From positions 806,001-870,000 of the forward strand of contig NZ_FOIS01000002.1 in the NCBI RefSeq assembly GCF_900110455.1: a stretch of DNA of 64,000 nt. Direction: 5' to 3'. Below, piece after piece: positions 1 through 8,081 of the stretch. The DNA is from Natrinema salifodinae. GTDB lineage: Archaea; Halobacteriota; Halobacteria; Halobacteriales; Natrialbaceae. Positions within the stretch are counted from its first letter, which is position 1. Each line of letters begins with the position of its first letter. A program made the position numbers and the translations under genes. A model generated the notes under the pieces. The model had not been told where the DNA came from, did no database searches, and saw only the letters and a list, made by a program, of their open reading frames with translations.

Positions 1-8
1 TCCCGCCC

Positions 9-416
9 ATGCAGGAAAACGAGTTCTACGGACTGGTACAGGAAGCGGGCCACCTCGACACGACGGATCGCGCGCAGGCCGCGACCGAGGCCGTCCTCGC
101 CACGCTCGGCGAGACCCTGACCGGCGGCGAGGCCGAGAACGTCGCCGCCCAGCTTCCGGACGGCCTGGCGTCGATCGTCGAGGACGCCGATCACGACGGC
201 GCCGGCTACGACCGCGAGGACTTCGTCGAGCGCGTCGGCGAGCAGCTCCGCGGGACAGACGTCGAGCCCGACGATGCCGAACAGTTCGCCGACGCGGTCA
301 CCGACGCGCTCGCGGTCGCGCTGACCGACGGCGAGCTTCAGGATCTGAAGTCCCAGCTCGACGACGACCTCGATCCGCTGTTCGAGGGCGTCACGATCGA
401 TCAGGAGAACGTCTGA
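9..416 (+). CDS. DUF2267-family protein
   Basis: This 135-aa acidic, all-helical-looking protein opens with the pattern of DUF2267 (N-E-F-Y-G-L-V-Q-E-A) and has two repeated helical halves of about 60 residues, each with a conserved A-V-L-A-T-L-G or A-V-A-L-T-D-G segment. Length and helix spacing fit the family; its biochemical role is unknown. No signal peptide or membrane segment is seen, so it is probably cytosolic. The ATG at 9 gives the canonical N-terminus, so the gene looks complete even though it abuts the window edge. Confidence 0.75.
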   Translation: MQENEFYGLVQEAGHLDTTDRAQAATEAVLATLGETLTGGEAENVAAQLPDGLASIVEDADHDGAGYDREDFVERVGEQLRGTDVEPDDAEQFADAVTDALAVALTDGELQDLKSQLDDDLDPLFEGVTIDQENV

Positions 417-608
417 CCGGCCGCGGTTCGCCCCGACGCGGCGACGGACCGCCGTGGGTCTCGAACCGGCAGCGGACGGCGACTCGAGCCGCTCGGTCAG
501 CGGCCCGTTTTTCGCCGCGTGTCGTATCGAGCCACCGAATTCGGCCGGCCGTGGCTGATACCGCCGCAATAGATTCGTTCAAGTGCGTCTCGTCCCACCT
601 GTGGACCG

Positions 609-773
609 ATGACCGATTCGACGGCCGAGGACGCACCCGAGTGTCGACAGTGTGGTAGCTCCGTAGGATCGACCGCCGACCGACGCGTCGTGCCGACGGT
701 CGAGGACGGCGAAGCCGTCTACCGCCACTTCTGTAGCGACGACTGCCTCGAGATCTGGGAGGCGGCGAACTAG
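609..773 (+). CDS. 54-aa zinc-finger microprotein (DUF7576-like)
   Basis: A short ATG-to-TAG frame encodes 54 residues with two metal-ligand pairs: C-R-Q-C-G near residue 12 and H-F-C-S-D-D-C near residue 41. This CxxC...HxCxxxC layout resembles the small TRASH/MYM-like zinc fingers common in haloarchaea, annotated as DUF7576. The rest is acidic and ends E-I-W-E-A-A-N. A role as a zinc-binding adaptor or regulator is plausible but not shown. It stands alone between the DUF2267 gene and a hydrolase. Confidence 0.7.
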   Translation: MTDSTAEDAPECRQCGSSVGSTADRRVVPTVEDGEAVYRHFCSDDCLEIWEAAN

Positions 774-866
774 GTCGCGACCGACGCGGCGGCTCGCGTC
801 GGCCCGCCCGCGCTCATGCGCACAGCCACCCCAACAGTCAATCCCGTGCGCGGTGGACCGACCGAC

Positions 867-1541
867 ATGCCGTCCGACGGGTCACACACCGACGCTGACA
901 CTGACACTGGCATCGGCACCGTTACCGACATCCCGGTCGACGACGTGACACTCGAGGGCGAACTCGCCGTGCCGCCGGACGCGACCGGCCTGGTCGTCTT
1001 CGCCCACGGGAGCGGGAGCAGTCGGCACAGCCCGCGAAACAACTTCGTCGCCGAGCGGCTGCGCGAGCGCGGCCTTGGCACGCTGCTGTTCGACCTGCTC
1101 ACCGAGGCCGAGGATCGGAACCGAGAGAACCGGTTCGACATCCCGCTGCTGACCGATCGCCTGGTCGCGGTCACCGAGTGGGCCCGCGAGCGACCGGCCG
1201 CGAGCGCCCGGTCCGTCGGCTACTTCGGCGCCAGCACGGGCGCCGCGGCGGCCCTCCGCGGGGCGGCCAGGCCGACGACGGAGATCGACGCGGTGGTCTC
1301 GCGCGGCGGGCGGGTCGACATGGCGGCCGAGGTTGTCGACGACGTGACCGCGCCGACGCTGCTCGTCGTCGGCGGCGAGGACGACTCGGTCCGCGAACTG
1401 AACCGCGAGGTCTACGACGCCCTGACCTGCGAGCGGGAGCTCAGGATCGTCGCGGGCGCGGGCCACCTCTTCGAGGGGCCAGGCGAACTGGAGGCAGTCG
1501 CCGACCACGCCGCGGACTGGTTCGCGACACACCTCGAGTGA
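867..1541 (+). CDS. alpha/beta hydrolase (dienelactone hydrolase-like)
   Basis: A 224-aa cytosolic hydrolase. The oxyanion/first-strand motif F-A-H-G-S-G-S-S lies near residue 45. The nucleophile elbow G-A-S-T-G puts the catalytic Ser at about 123, an acidic residue follows strand V-V-G-G-E-D-D near 172, and the catalytic His is in G-A-G-H-L-F near 200, so the triad appears complete. Such proteins hydrolyse esters or lactones; the substrate here is unknown. The frame is open from 816, but I chose the ATG at 867 because upstream residues are non-conserved and compositionally intergenic. Confidence 0.8.
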   Translation: MPSDGSHTDADTDTGIGTVTDIPVDDVTLEGELAVPPDATGLVVFAHGSGSSRHSPRNNFVAERLRERGLGTLLFDLLTEAEDRNRENRFDIPLLTDRLVAVTEWARERPAASARSVGYFGASTGAAAALRGAARPTTEIDAVVSRGGRVDMAAEVVDDVTAPTLLVVGGEDDSVRELNREVYDALTCERELRIVAGAGHLFEGPGELEAVADHAADWFATHLE

Positions 1542-1624
1542 CGTCTCTCACGGTCTCGAACGACTTACGGCCACGAAACGAGAACCGAAAACGAAAGCGG
1601 AAGAGAACGGTCCGATCGCGACGC

Positions 1625-2623
1625 CTACGAATCGTCGGCGATCGCACTGCCGATCCCGTCGACCGGCCGGTCCGGCGTGACCTCGTCGACCTTGTCGGGC
1701 AGGCCCAGCTGATACTGCGTGCCGTTCTCGCGGACCGACGTCCGGCCGCGGTGGACCGAGACGTCGCCGTTGAGGTGGAGTTTGACCGCTTCGAGCAGGG
1801 CGTCGGCCTCCAGGGGCTGGCCGCGGCGTTTCATCTCGTCCAGGTCGGCGTCGTCGGGAACGTCGAACGCGCGCTGGGTGATGATCGGCCCCTGATCCAG
1901 ATCGGTCGTAACGTAGTGGGCCGTAACGCCGGCGACGCGGACGCCTTCCTCGAGCGCCTGGCGGTAGGCCTCGGCGCCGGGGAACGCGGGCAGCAAGGAG
2001 GGGTGGACGTTGATGATGCGGTCCTCGTAGCGGAAGACGACGTTCGGGCTGAGGATGCGCATGTACCGCGCGAGGACGATCAGGTCGACGTCGTACTCGG
2101 CGAGGCGGTCGAGGAGTTCGTCCTCGTTTTGCTGGCCCTTCTCGTCGCCGATATCGTGGAAGGGGACGTCGTAGTGTTCGGCTAGCGGCTGAAGGTCGTC
2201 GTGATTCCCGATGACGACGCCGATGTCCGCGCCGAGTTCGTCGTTGGCCCAGGCCTCGAACAGCGCCTCGAGGCAGTGGCTCTCCTTGGTGCCGAGGACG
2301 GCGATTTTCTGGGTCTCGCGGTCAGCGGGGAACCGCACCTGGACGTCGAGTCCGAGGTCGTTCCCGAGTTCGTGGAGGTCCTCGCGAAGCGTCCCCTCCG
2401 TACAGACCATCTCGGAGGTGTCGACGGCGAGATACATCCGGAAGACGTCGTCGCGGACCGCCTGGTCCATGTCCTCGATGTTGACCCCGCGCTCGAACAG
2501 GAGGCTGGTCACCCGGGCGACCAACCCGGTATCGTCGTCTCCAATCACCGTAATTTCGGTCACGTCGGTCGTCAACGGTGCCACCTCCGCTCGAGCGAAT
2601 GTCGATTCATCACGACGGATCAC
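1625..2623 (-). CDS. purU: formyltetrahydrofolate deformylase
   Basis: PurU hydrolyses 10-formyl-THF to formate and THF, balancing one-carbon units for purine synthesis. An N-terminal ACT domain (about residues 22-100, starting E-I-T-V-I-G-D-D-D-T-G) is fused to a formyltransferase-fold domain (about 105-310). The latter has I-G-N-H-D-D-L near 138, I-N-V-H-P-S-L-L-P near 204 with the catalytic Asn/His pair, and V-T-T-D-L-D-Q-G-P near 238. The first 15 or so residues are not conserved, so a TTG start near 2575 is possible. In some archaea formate released by PurU feeds PurT; the purS/purQ genes lie 0.8 kb away on the other strand. Confidence 0.85.
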   Translation of the reverse strand: MIRRDESTFARAEVAPLTTDVTEITVIGDDDTGLVARVTSLLFERGVNIEDMDQAVRDDVFRMYLAVDTSEMVCTEGTLREDLHELGNDLGLDVQVRFPADRETQKIAVLGTKESHCLEALFEAWANDELGADIGVVIGNHDDLQPLAEHYDVPFHDIGDEKGQQNEDELLDRLAEYDVDLIVLARYMRILSPNVVFRYEDRIINVHPSLLPAFPGAEAYRQALEEGVRVAGVTAHYVTTDLDQGPIITQRAFDVPDDADLDEMKRRGQPLEADALLEAVKLHLNGDVSVHRGRTSVRENGTQYQLGLPDKVDEVTPDRPVDGIGSAIADDS

Positions 2624-2939
2624 AGTCTACGAACGGCTAAAAGTCCTGCTTTCCGTGGATGCCCGTGAGAATCGACCGCATCGTTACGCGATTGCCGGAA
2701 TTCGCGCCGCGATCGGATCGTCGGGTCACGTCACCGGAACGGATCGCGGTTGACCACCTCTCGCCAACCGGTCGCCGGATCCCCGATCGATCGTCCGACG
2801 CCCGGTCGGTGCGGATTCGCCACCTATTTATTTCGCCACACATCCGAATGAATCGCGTCTGACAGGGTTTTATACATCCGATTGTGGAACGTCAGATCAG
2901 TCACAATCAGTGACAGTCCCCAGGCGATAGGTGAATACA
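2624..2939. other. gene-free divergent spacer between purU and HalOD1 gene
   Basis: No convincing reading frame is seen. The stretch carries promoter material for the two divergent neighbours. AT-rich segments at about 2822-2838 (ctatttatttcgcc) and 2866-2876 (ggttttatac) are TATA-like for the rightward HalOD1 gene. The purU side has only a weak AT patch near 2630. Confidence 0.4.
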
Positions 2940-3254
2940 ATGACCGCGACACCACACGACCACGGCCGCCCACGGATCGACCCCGACCGGAAGACCGCGT
3001 TCGTCTCGCACGACTGGACGGGCGCCGACTCGCTGACGAACACGATCGTTTCGACGGTCGCCGAACTCTCGGGGACCGACCCGATCGAGCTGGACCGGCT
3101 CTACGACCGAATCGATCCCGAAAGCCTCGAGACGCTCTTCGCGCCCGCGAACGGGGCTGCCGGCCGGAACACCGGCCAGGTGTCGTTCCGGCTGGACGGC
3201 TACACCATCACCGTTCACGCGACGGGCGACATTGTCGTCGAGCGCGCGTCGTAA
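2940..3254 (+). CDS. stand-alone HalOD1 output-domain protein (copy 1)
   Basis: A 104-aa protein whose central segment fits the haloarchaeal HalOD1 output domain: an I-V-S-T-V-A-E-L-S-G helix, then D-P-I-E-L-D-R-L-Y-D-R-I-D-P-E-S-L-E-T-L-F, and a C-terminal hairpin V-S-F-R-L-D-G-Y-T-I-T-V-H. HalOD1 is often the output module of haloarchaeal response regulators; here it stands alone without a receiver domain. The ATG at 2940 is preferred over the in-frame GTG at 2931. A second, diverged copy lies at 9648-9968. Confidence 0.8.
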   Translation: MTATPHDHGRPRIDPDRKTAFVSHDWTGADSLTNTIVSTVAELSGTDPIELDRLYDRIDPESLETLFAPANGAAGRNTGQVSFRLDGYTITVHATGDIVVERAS

Positions 3255-3429
3255 GCGTCCGGTATCGGACGAGCTGCGGAGCGATCGGGACGAAGCCGAA
3301 ACCGGACGCCGTTCCGGGGGAGACGCGAGCGGACGACGAGCGCGGCACCGTATCCGACCAGTACCCACGAACGTGCATTACGGGGCCGAGCCGAAAGCGT
3401 TTTTGAGCACGGTTACGGGGTATCAGGTG

Positions 3430-3681
3430 ATGACCGCCTACACCGCGACGGTGACGGTTCGACTCAAACGCGGCGTACTCGATCCCGAGGCCGAGACCAC
3501 GAAGGGCGCCCTCGAGCGCCTGGGCTTCGAACTCGAGGACCTGCGCTCGGCCGACCGCTTCGAGATCGACCTCGAGGCCGACTCCGCGGACGGCGCCCGC
3601 GAGCGCGCGAGCGAGATGGCCGAACGGCTCCTGGCGAATCCGACCATCCACGACTACGACGTGGAGGTCGCCGAACGGTAG
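3430..3681 (+). CDS. purS: phosphoribosylformylglycinamidine synthase subunit PurS
   Basis: PurS is the small (83-aa) structural subunit of the three-part FGAM synthase (PurLQS) of de novo purine synthesis. The protein has the family's beta-alpha-beta pattern: A-T-V-T-V-R-L-K-R-G-V-L-D-P-E at the N-terminus, L-G-F-E-L-E-D-L-R in the middle, and the closing L-L-A-N-P-T-I-H-D-Y-D-V-E motif. The ATG at 3430 yields the expected length; the longer frame from 3232 is upstream read-through. purQ follows in the same orientation after about 50-60 bp, consistent with an operon. Confidence 0.93.
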   Translation: MTAYTATVTVRLKRGVLDPEAETTKGALERLGFELEDLRSADRFEIDLEADSADGARERASEMAERLLANPTIHDYDVEVAER

Positions 3682-3740
3682 ATGACGGTCTCTCACACAC
3701 TGATCGAAACCGTCTGTCGCAACACCAGGGGGTGGCGACT

Positions 3741-4433
3741 GTGACGGTTTCGATCATCAGATTCGGCGGTTCGAACTGCGACCGCGACGCCGAGCGCGCC
3801 CTGGAACACCTCGACGTCGACGCCGAGATCGTCTGGCACGAGGACGGCCTTCCGGACGACGCGACCGGCGTCGTCCTCCCCGGCGGGTTCTCCTACGGCG
3901 ACTACCTGCGTGCGGGCGCGATGGCCGCCCGCTCGCCGATCATGGAGGACGTCCGCGCGGCCGCGGCCGACGGCGTCCCCGTCCTCGGCGTCTGCAACGG
4001 CGCCCAGATCGGCTGCGAGTCCGGCCTCACCGAGGGGGCGTTCACGACCAACGAGAGTGCCCGCTTCCAGTGCGAACACGTCTACCTTCGCGTCGAGCGC
4101 GCGGACACTCCCTGGACCGCCGCCTACGAGGAGGGCGAGGTAATCGAGATTCCCATCGCCCACGGCGAGGGTCGCTACGAGATCGGCGACGACCGCCTGG
4201 CCGCCCTCGAAGACGAGGACCGGGTTCTCTTCCGGTACTGCGACGAGGACGGTGAGACGGACCCGGATGTGAACCCGAACGGCTCGAAACACAACATTGC
4301 GGGCGTTCTCGGGGAGCGCGAGACCGTCGCGGTGTTGATGCCCCACCCCGAACGGGCGACCCTACCCGACGTCGGCCCGACGGACGGCCAGGGGATTCTT
4401 CGCGGGTTCGAAGCGGCAGCGAACGACGCATAG
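3741..4433 (+). CDS. purQ: phosphoribosylformylglycinamidine synthase subunit PurQ (glutaminase)
   Basis: PurQ is the class I glutamine amidotransferase subunit that releases ammonia from glutamine for the PurL reaction. The protein starts T-V-S-I-I-R-F-G-G-S-N-C-D-R-D. It has the nucleophile Cys at about 85 in G-V-C-N-G-A-Q-I and the His-Glu part of the triad in the C-terminal P-H-P-E-R-A motif. A GTG at 3741 gives the canonical start; an in-frame GTG at 3732 is the alternative. It follows purS closely. No purL is in the window. Confidence 0.92.
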   Translation: MTVSIIRFGGSNCDRDAERALEHLDVDAEIVWHEDGLPDDATGVVLPGGFSYGDYLRAGAMAARSPIMEDVRAAAADGVPVLGVCNGAQIGCESGLTEGAFTTNESARFQCEHVYLRVERADTPWTAAYEEGEVIEIPIAHGEGRYEIGDDRLAALEDEDRVLFRYCDEDGETDPDVNPNGSKHNIAGVLGERETVAVLMPHPERATLPDVGPTDGQGILRGFEAAANDA

Positions 4434-4461
4434 ACAGAACACGGCTGTTTCGACGGACTCG

Positions 4462-4466
4462 TTTTT
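4462..4466 (+). terminator. T-run terminator candidate after purQ
   Basis: A TTTTT run lies about 30 bp past the purQ stop in otherwise GC-rich DNA. Archaeal transcription commonly ends at such T tracts. No stem is required or obvious. Confidence 0.35.
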
Positions 4467-4540
4467 CACCACCGAGGACGCTCAGTCGCTGCGTCGAAAG
4501 GAGGGAGTGTCCCGCGGTGCCCCGGGCCAACGCGGAATCG

Positions 4541-4585
4541 GCCGAGGTGGCTTCGGCCGAGATGGCTCCGGCCGAGGCGGCCGCC
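4541..4585. repeat. three imperfect 15-bp tandem units
   Basis: Units of the form gccgagRtggcttcg repeat three times with a few substitutions. They lie between purQ and the small membrane-protein gene and belong to no reading frame I accept. Low-complexity slippage is the simplest explanation. Confidence 0.5.
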
Positions 4586-4613
4586 GGGCAGACGGTCTCG
4601 AATCCGCCGCCCG

Positions 4614-4784
4614 CTATCGACCCCATTCGTAGAACCACCAGCTGATTCCGAACAGCATGAGTCCCGCGCCGAGCGCGGAGGTCGCGGGCTCGGGGAAGAC
4701 GAACAGGACGAAGCCCACGAGGATCACGATCGTGGGTTCGATCTCGTTCCAGTAATTCGAGAGCGTCGGAGTCGGAAGCGCCAT
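4614..4784 (-). CDS. small two-helix membrane protein
   Basis: A 56-aa protein with two hydrophobic helices: T-I-V-I-L-V-G-F-V-L-F-V-F-P near residues 19-32 and A-L-G-A-G-L-M-L-F-G-I-S-W-W-F near 37-51. It ends Y-E-W-G-R. The ATG at 4784 gives a start with no upstream charged extension; the open frame reaches 4859 but those residues look intergenic. No family recognised; many haloarchaea carry such tiny membrane proteins. Confidence 0.6.
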   Translation of the reverse strand: MALPTPTLSNYWNEIEPTIVILVGFVLFVFPEPATSALGAGLMLFGISWWFYEWGR

Positions 4785-4890
4785 ACGATCCGTTCCCGGA
4801 CCGAGAAGAAAGGCGTTGGTCCTGAATACGCCGTTTCGGCGGCTCCGTCTCCGGAGCAACCGAAGTGAAGCGCGGAGTCGCTGCTATCTG

Positions 4891-5988
4891 CTATCGCGTC
4901 AGCGGCTGATTGAACCCGCGCTCGCGCTCCATAACGGTCTCCCAGGTTAGTTCGCACTCGCAGGAAACCTGCTTGAAGACGGTGGGGTCCTGCCGAAGGT
5001 CGAAGTCCTTGATGGCCTTCTGGACGAGGTCGTCGCACTCGCCGCAGTTGTGCGGCCCCCGATCCGAGCCGTGTCCGACCGGGTCCGAGACGACGATGGC
5101 GTCGACGTCGGCGGTCTCCTCGAGCACGCGAGCGACCGACCACAGCCACGGCGGTCGGTAGCCGTCGTCGAAGTAGAGTTCGTCGACCATCGTGTAACGC
5201 TGGACGTTACACGGGTTCATCGAGACGGTGTGACAGCCCTCGACATCGGCGCAGCGCTCGATCGAGGAGATCATGTCGTCGGCGGCCTCGGACTCCGTGA
5301 GGAAGGGCGGCTTCATCAGGAGGTAGGCCTTGATCCCCGCGGCGGCGTCGCCGGCGTCCTCGTCGGCTGCTGCGGCCTCCGCGCAGGCGTCCTCGAAGTC
5401 GGCGAAGTCGAAGTACTTGTTCACGCAGTCGTGGCGCACGCGGTCAGTAGCCGTCTCGAGGCCGATCGCGACGTCGGTGTCAAGTCCGCGGTCGGTGAAG
5501 TCGGCGATCTTCTCGCGGTCGACGAAGTCGGGCAGCGACTCGACGACGATCCGGTCGCGGTCGGCGAAGGTCTCGGCGATCGCGTCGCGCGTCTCGGCGC
5601 CGACCTCGCGCTCGTCTAAGAACGAGCCCGACGTGTAGATCTTGATTAGTTCCGCGGGCTCGTCGGCGTTCTCGCGTTCGTGATCGAGACAGACCTCGAT
5701 CTGGTCCATCAGGGCCTCGTGAGAGACCGAGCCACCGTCGACGCTCTCGGCGACGTAGCCGCACATCGTACAGCCGCCGGCGCGGGCCCACCGACAGCCG
5801 CCCGTGTTTAGGATGATCGTCAGGCTCTGTTTGACGCCGTCGGGCGTGTTGTCCTCGTCGAGCCAGACGCGGGTGGGTTCGTGGGGATCGTAACTGGCCT
5901 CCTTGCGCGACCGGATCTCACGCATCGCCTGGTTGTGGGCGTCCATGCCCTTGCCCTGCTCGTAGACCTCGGGCGTGGGTTTACTCAT
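4891..5988 (-). CDS. raSEA: archaeosine biosynthesis radical SAM protein RaSEA
   Basis: RaSEA works with ArcS to convert preQ0-lysine adduct at tRNA position 15 into archaeosine, cleaving the lysine C-N bond by radical SAM chemistry. This 365-aa protein has the cluster motif G-G-C-R-W-A-R-A-G-G-C-T-M-C-G-Y, with Cys at about 65, 73 and 76. The spacing C-x7-C-x2-C differs from the usual CxxxCxxC. I-K-I-Y-T-S-G-S-F near 124 and I-G-L-E-T-A-T near 187 fit Elp3/MiaB-like radical SAM cores. A Cys-rich C-terminus (H-N-C-G-E-C and S-C-E-C-E-L) may hold another metal. Start chosen at the second Met (M-S-K-P-T-P-E). tgtA and arcS are 2 and 7 kb downstream on the plus strand. Confidence 0.85.
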   Translation of the reverse strand: MSKPTPEVYEQGKGMDAHNQAMREIRSRKEASYDPHEPTRVWLDEDNTPDGVKQSLTIILNTGGCRWARAGGCTMCGYVAESVDGGSVSHEALMDQIEVCLDHERENADEPAELIKIYTSGSFLDEREVGAETRDAIAETFADRDRIVVESLPDFVDREKIADFTDRGLDTDVAIGLETATDRVRHDCVNKYFDFADFEDACAEAAAADEDAGDAAAGIKAYLLMKPPFLTESEAADDMISSIERCADVEGCHTVSMNPCNVQRYTMVDELYFDDGYRPPWLWSVARVLEETADVDAIVVSDPVGHGSDRGPHNCGECDDLVQKAIKDFDLRQDPTVFKQVSCECELTWETVMERERGFNQPLTR

Positions 5989-6170
5989 TAGGAGACGCAA
6001 GCGGGCCAGCGCGTAAAGCGCCTTCGTCTGTCATCGGGACTCGCGTTCGATCCGCTCGTCTCGCATCACGACGGTTCAACGTCGGTGCTGTCGCTGCGCT
6101 GGGACGCGAGCTGAGAAAATGAGAGTCGGTCAGCGACAGTGCAACTGGCGCTGTCGGACCGCAGGTCGCG

Positions 6171-7808
6171 TTAGATGTCGGACTCGTTGTCCTCGTCTTC
6201 ACCGAGCTCGGAGTCGGTCTCGTTGTCCTCCTCGTCCGTCTCGTTCATCTCGTCGTCCGACTCGGTGTCCGTGGTCTCGCCGCTGCTGACGTCGTCGAGT
6301 TCGCTCGCGTCGCCGAGCGTGAGCGTGTCGGCGGACGCGTTCTCGATGGTAATCGACGACGCGGAGAGACTGGAGATCGTCTCGCCGGAGCTCTCGGTCT
6401 CCATCTCGTCGGATTCCGTCTCGATCTCAGTCTCGGACTCGTTGTCCTCGGTCTCCGTCTCGTTGTCCTCGGTTTCGGTCTCGTTGTCCTCGGTTTCGGT
6501 CTCAGTTTCGGTGACGTTGTCCTCGGTTTCGGTCTCGTTGTCCTCGGTTTCGGTCTCAGTTTCGGTGACGTTGTCCTCCTCGTCCGTCTCGTTCATCTCG
6601 CTGTCCTCGGTCTCCATGGCGTCGTCGCCTTCCTCGACCGAGTCGACGGACATCGACTCGATGGTTATCTCCTCGACGTCGAACTGCTCGATCGTGAGTT
6701 CCTCGATCTCCTGGGACTCGTTGTCCTCAGTTTCGGTTTCAGTCTCAGTCTCCGTCTCGTTGTCCTCAGTCTCCGTCTCGTTGTCCTCGTCCGTGGCGAG
6801 TTCGTCCTCGCTGTCGTTCGATTCGTTGTCCTCGTCCTCACTGATGTTGAAGCCCTCGTCTTCACTATCGGACTCGTTGTCCTCGTCGTCCATCGCGAGA
6901 CCGTCGCTCTCCTCGGTCTCGTTGTCGTCCGTCTCGGTTTCGTCGGCGTCCTCACCGGCCGTCAGCTCTTCGATGGTCAGCGTCTCGACGTCCATCGTCT
7001 CGATGGTGAGGTTCTGAATCGTGACCTCGCTGGCGTTCTCGTCGATCAGCTGCTCGCTCTCGGTTTCGGACGTGGCGTTGTCCTCTTCGGTCGCGTTATC
7101 TTCGGCGGTGTCAGTCTCGAGACTGTCTTCGGTCTCGTTGTCCTCTTCGGTCTCAAGACTGTCTTCAGTCTCGTTGTCCGCTTCAGTCTCAAGACTGTCT
7201 TCAGTCTCGTTGTCCTCTTCGGTCTCAAGACTGTCTTCAGTCTCGTTGTCCGCTTCAGTCTCGTTAGTCGACTCGTTCATCCCTGCGTCCGAGACGTTAC
7301 CGCCGTCTTGCTCGAGGTCCTCGAGCGATACGCCCTCGAGCTCGAGCTGCTCGAGCTGGATGTCAGAGAGGGTGACTTCCTCACTGGCAGTCTCGTTGTC
7401 CTCTTCGGACTCAAGACCGTCTTCGGTCTCGGATTCGTTATCTTCGGTATCGAGGCCGGTCTCAGTCTCTGATTCGTTATCTTCGGTATCGAGGCCGGTC
7501 TCAGTTTCGTTCTCGCTGTCAGCGGTGTCGCCCTCGTCGAGTTCGTCCTGCAGTTCCTCGACGTCAGCGTCGAACTCCTCGACGTTCAGTTCCTCGATCG
7601 TCGCGTTCTCAACGGTGACGTTATCGAGTTCGAGTGTCTCGACCTGAACGTTCTCCAGTGTCGCACTCGATTCCGTTTCCGCTTCGTCGCCCATGTCTCC
7701 GGCATCGTCGCCCGCACCCGCTGTGGCACCCGCGAGGGCAGGACCCCCCGAGAGTGCGACCAGCAGTGCGACCAGTACGACGCCGAGTTTCTGCGGTCGT
7801 GAAACCAT
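6171..7808 (-). CDS. secreted sequon-rich pentad-repeat protein (copy 1)
   Basis: A 545-aa protein of unknown function. A Sec-type signal peptide occupies residues 1-26 (L-G-V-V-L-V-A-L-L-V-A-L then A-L-A-G-A). Five short blocks have a strict five-residue period (N-V-Q-V-E / T-L-E-L-D / N-V-T-V-E / N-A-T-I-E), as expected of a beta-solenoid. They are separated by Asp/Glu/Thr/Asn linkers. By my count there are more than 30 N-x-S/T sequons, mostly N-E-T and N-E-S, so heavy N-glycosylation is likely if exported. No C-terminal anchor or sorting signal is seen. A paralogue at 51237-52628 shares the signal peptide, the five blocks in order, and the promoter. The serine-rich frames on the opposite strand are shadows. 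Confidence 0.85.
   Translation of the reverse strand: MVSRPQKLGVVLVALLVALSGGPALAGATAGAGDDAGDMGDEAETESSATLENVQVETLELDNVTVENATIEELNVEEFDADVEELQDELDEGDTADSENETETGLDTEDNESETETGLDTEDNESETEDGLESEEDNETASEEVTLSDIQLEQLELEGVSLEDLEQDGGNVSDAGMNESTNETEADNETEDSLETEEDNETEDSLETEADNETEDSLETEEDNETEDSLETDTAEDNATEEDNATSETESEQLIDENASEVTIQNLTIETMDVETLTIEELTAGEDADETETDDNETEESDGLAMDDEDNESDSEDEGFNISEDEDNESNDSEDELATDEDNETETEDNETETETETETEDNESQEIEELTIEQFDVEEITIESMSVDSVEEGDDAMETEDSEMNETDEEDNVTETETETEDNETETEDNVTETETETEDNETETEDNETETEDNESETEIETESDEMETESSGETISSLSASSITIENASADTLTLGDASELDDVSSGETTDTESDDEMNETDEEDNETDSELGEDEDNESDI
7121..7264. repeat. four 36-bp tandem repeats inside the copy-1 linker
   Basis: Four head-to-tail 36-bp units start at 7121, 7157, 7193 and 7229. 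Each encodes twelve residues E-D-S-L-E-T-E-(E/A)-D-N-E-T on the minus strand and each carries one sequon. Units alternate between Glu and Ala at one codon. The repeats are coding and contiguous. Confidence 0.9.
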
Positions 7809-7831
7809 GCGCTCTCGGATACCGGCGGATC

Positions 7832-7864
7832 GGGGCTAAAACGAGGCGACTGTTACGGGATTAC
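7832..7864 (-). promoter_or_regulatory. promoter element shared with the 51-kb paralogue
   Basis: Read on the minus strand, this holds TAATCCCGTAACAGTC followed six bases later by GTTTTAGCCC, ending 24 bases before the ATG at 7808. Upstream of the paralogue at 51237 the same words occur at the same distance with few changes. The TTTTAG part sits where a TATA box for a leaderless transcript would lie; the conserved upstream half could bind a regulator. Confidence 0.65.
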
Positions 7865-8081
7865 CTCGCCGAAAACCAGTGTTGGAATCGTGCAACGGTC
7901 CTCAATCTCCGGTTCATCTGTCGAGCTTGCTGACGGTACCGATCATCGGAGGCGAACGATCGACGGATTATTACGCGACTACGAGCGCTCGAAACGAGCG
8001 TTGTGCTTGCGATTGCCTGTCACATAGCGGCGGACGGCCCGGAACGGAACGTTTACCGGCACGCTCGTCAACACACGGTCG

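Noticed and set aside
882-1532. 216-aa minus-strand frame and other frames over the alpha/beta hydrolase
   Set aside because: The plus frame at 867 contains a full Ser/Asp/His hydrolase motif set; the others are shadows.
7121-7264. Regularly spaced repeats that could suggest a CRISPR array
   Set aside because: Units are contiguous 36-bp tandem repeats without unique spacers, lie inside a coding frame, and no cas genes are present.
6175-7647. Long serine-rich frames on the plus strand opposite the 6-7.8 kb secreted protein
   Set aside because: They are the antisense of Asp/Glu/Thr/Asn repeats. The minus-strand frame has a signal peptide, a paralogue and a conserved promoter, while the plus frames are only low-complexity Ser/Val.
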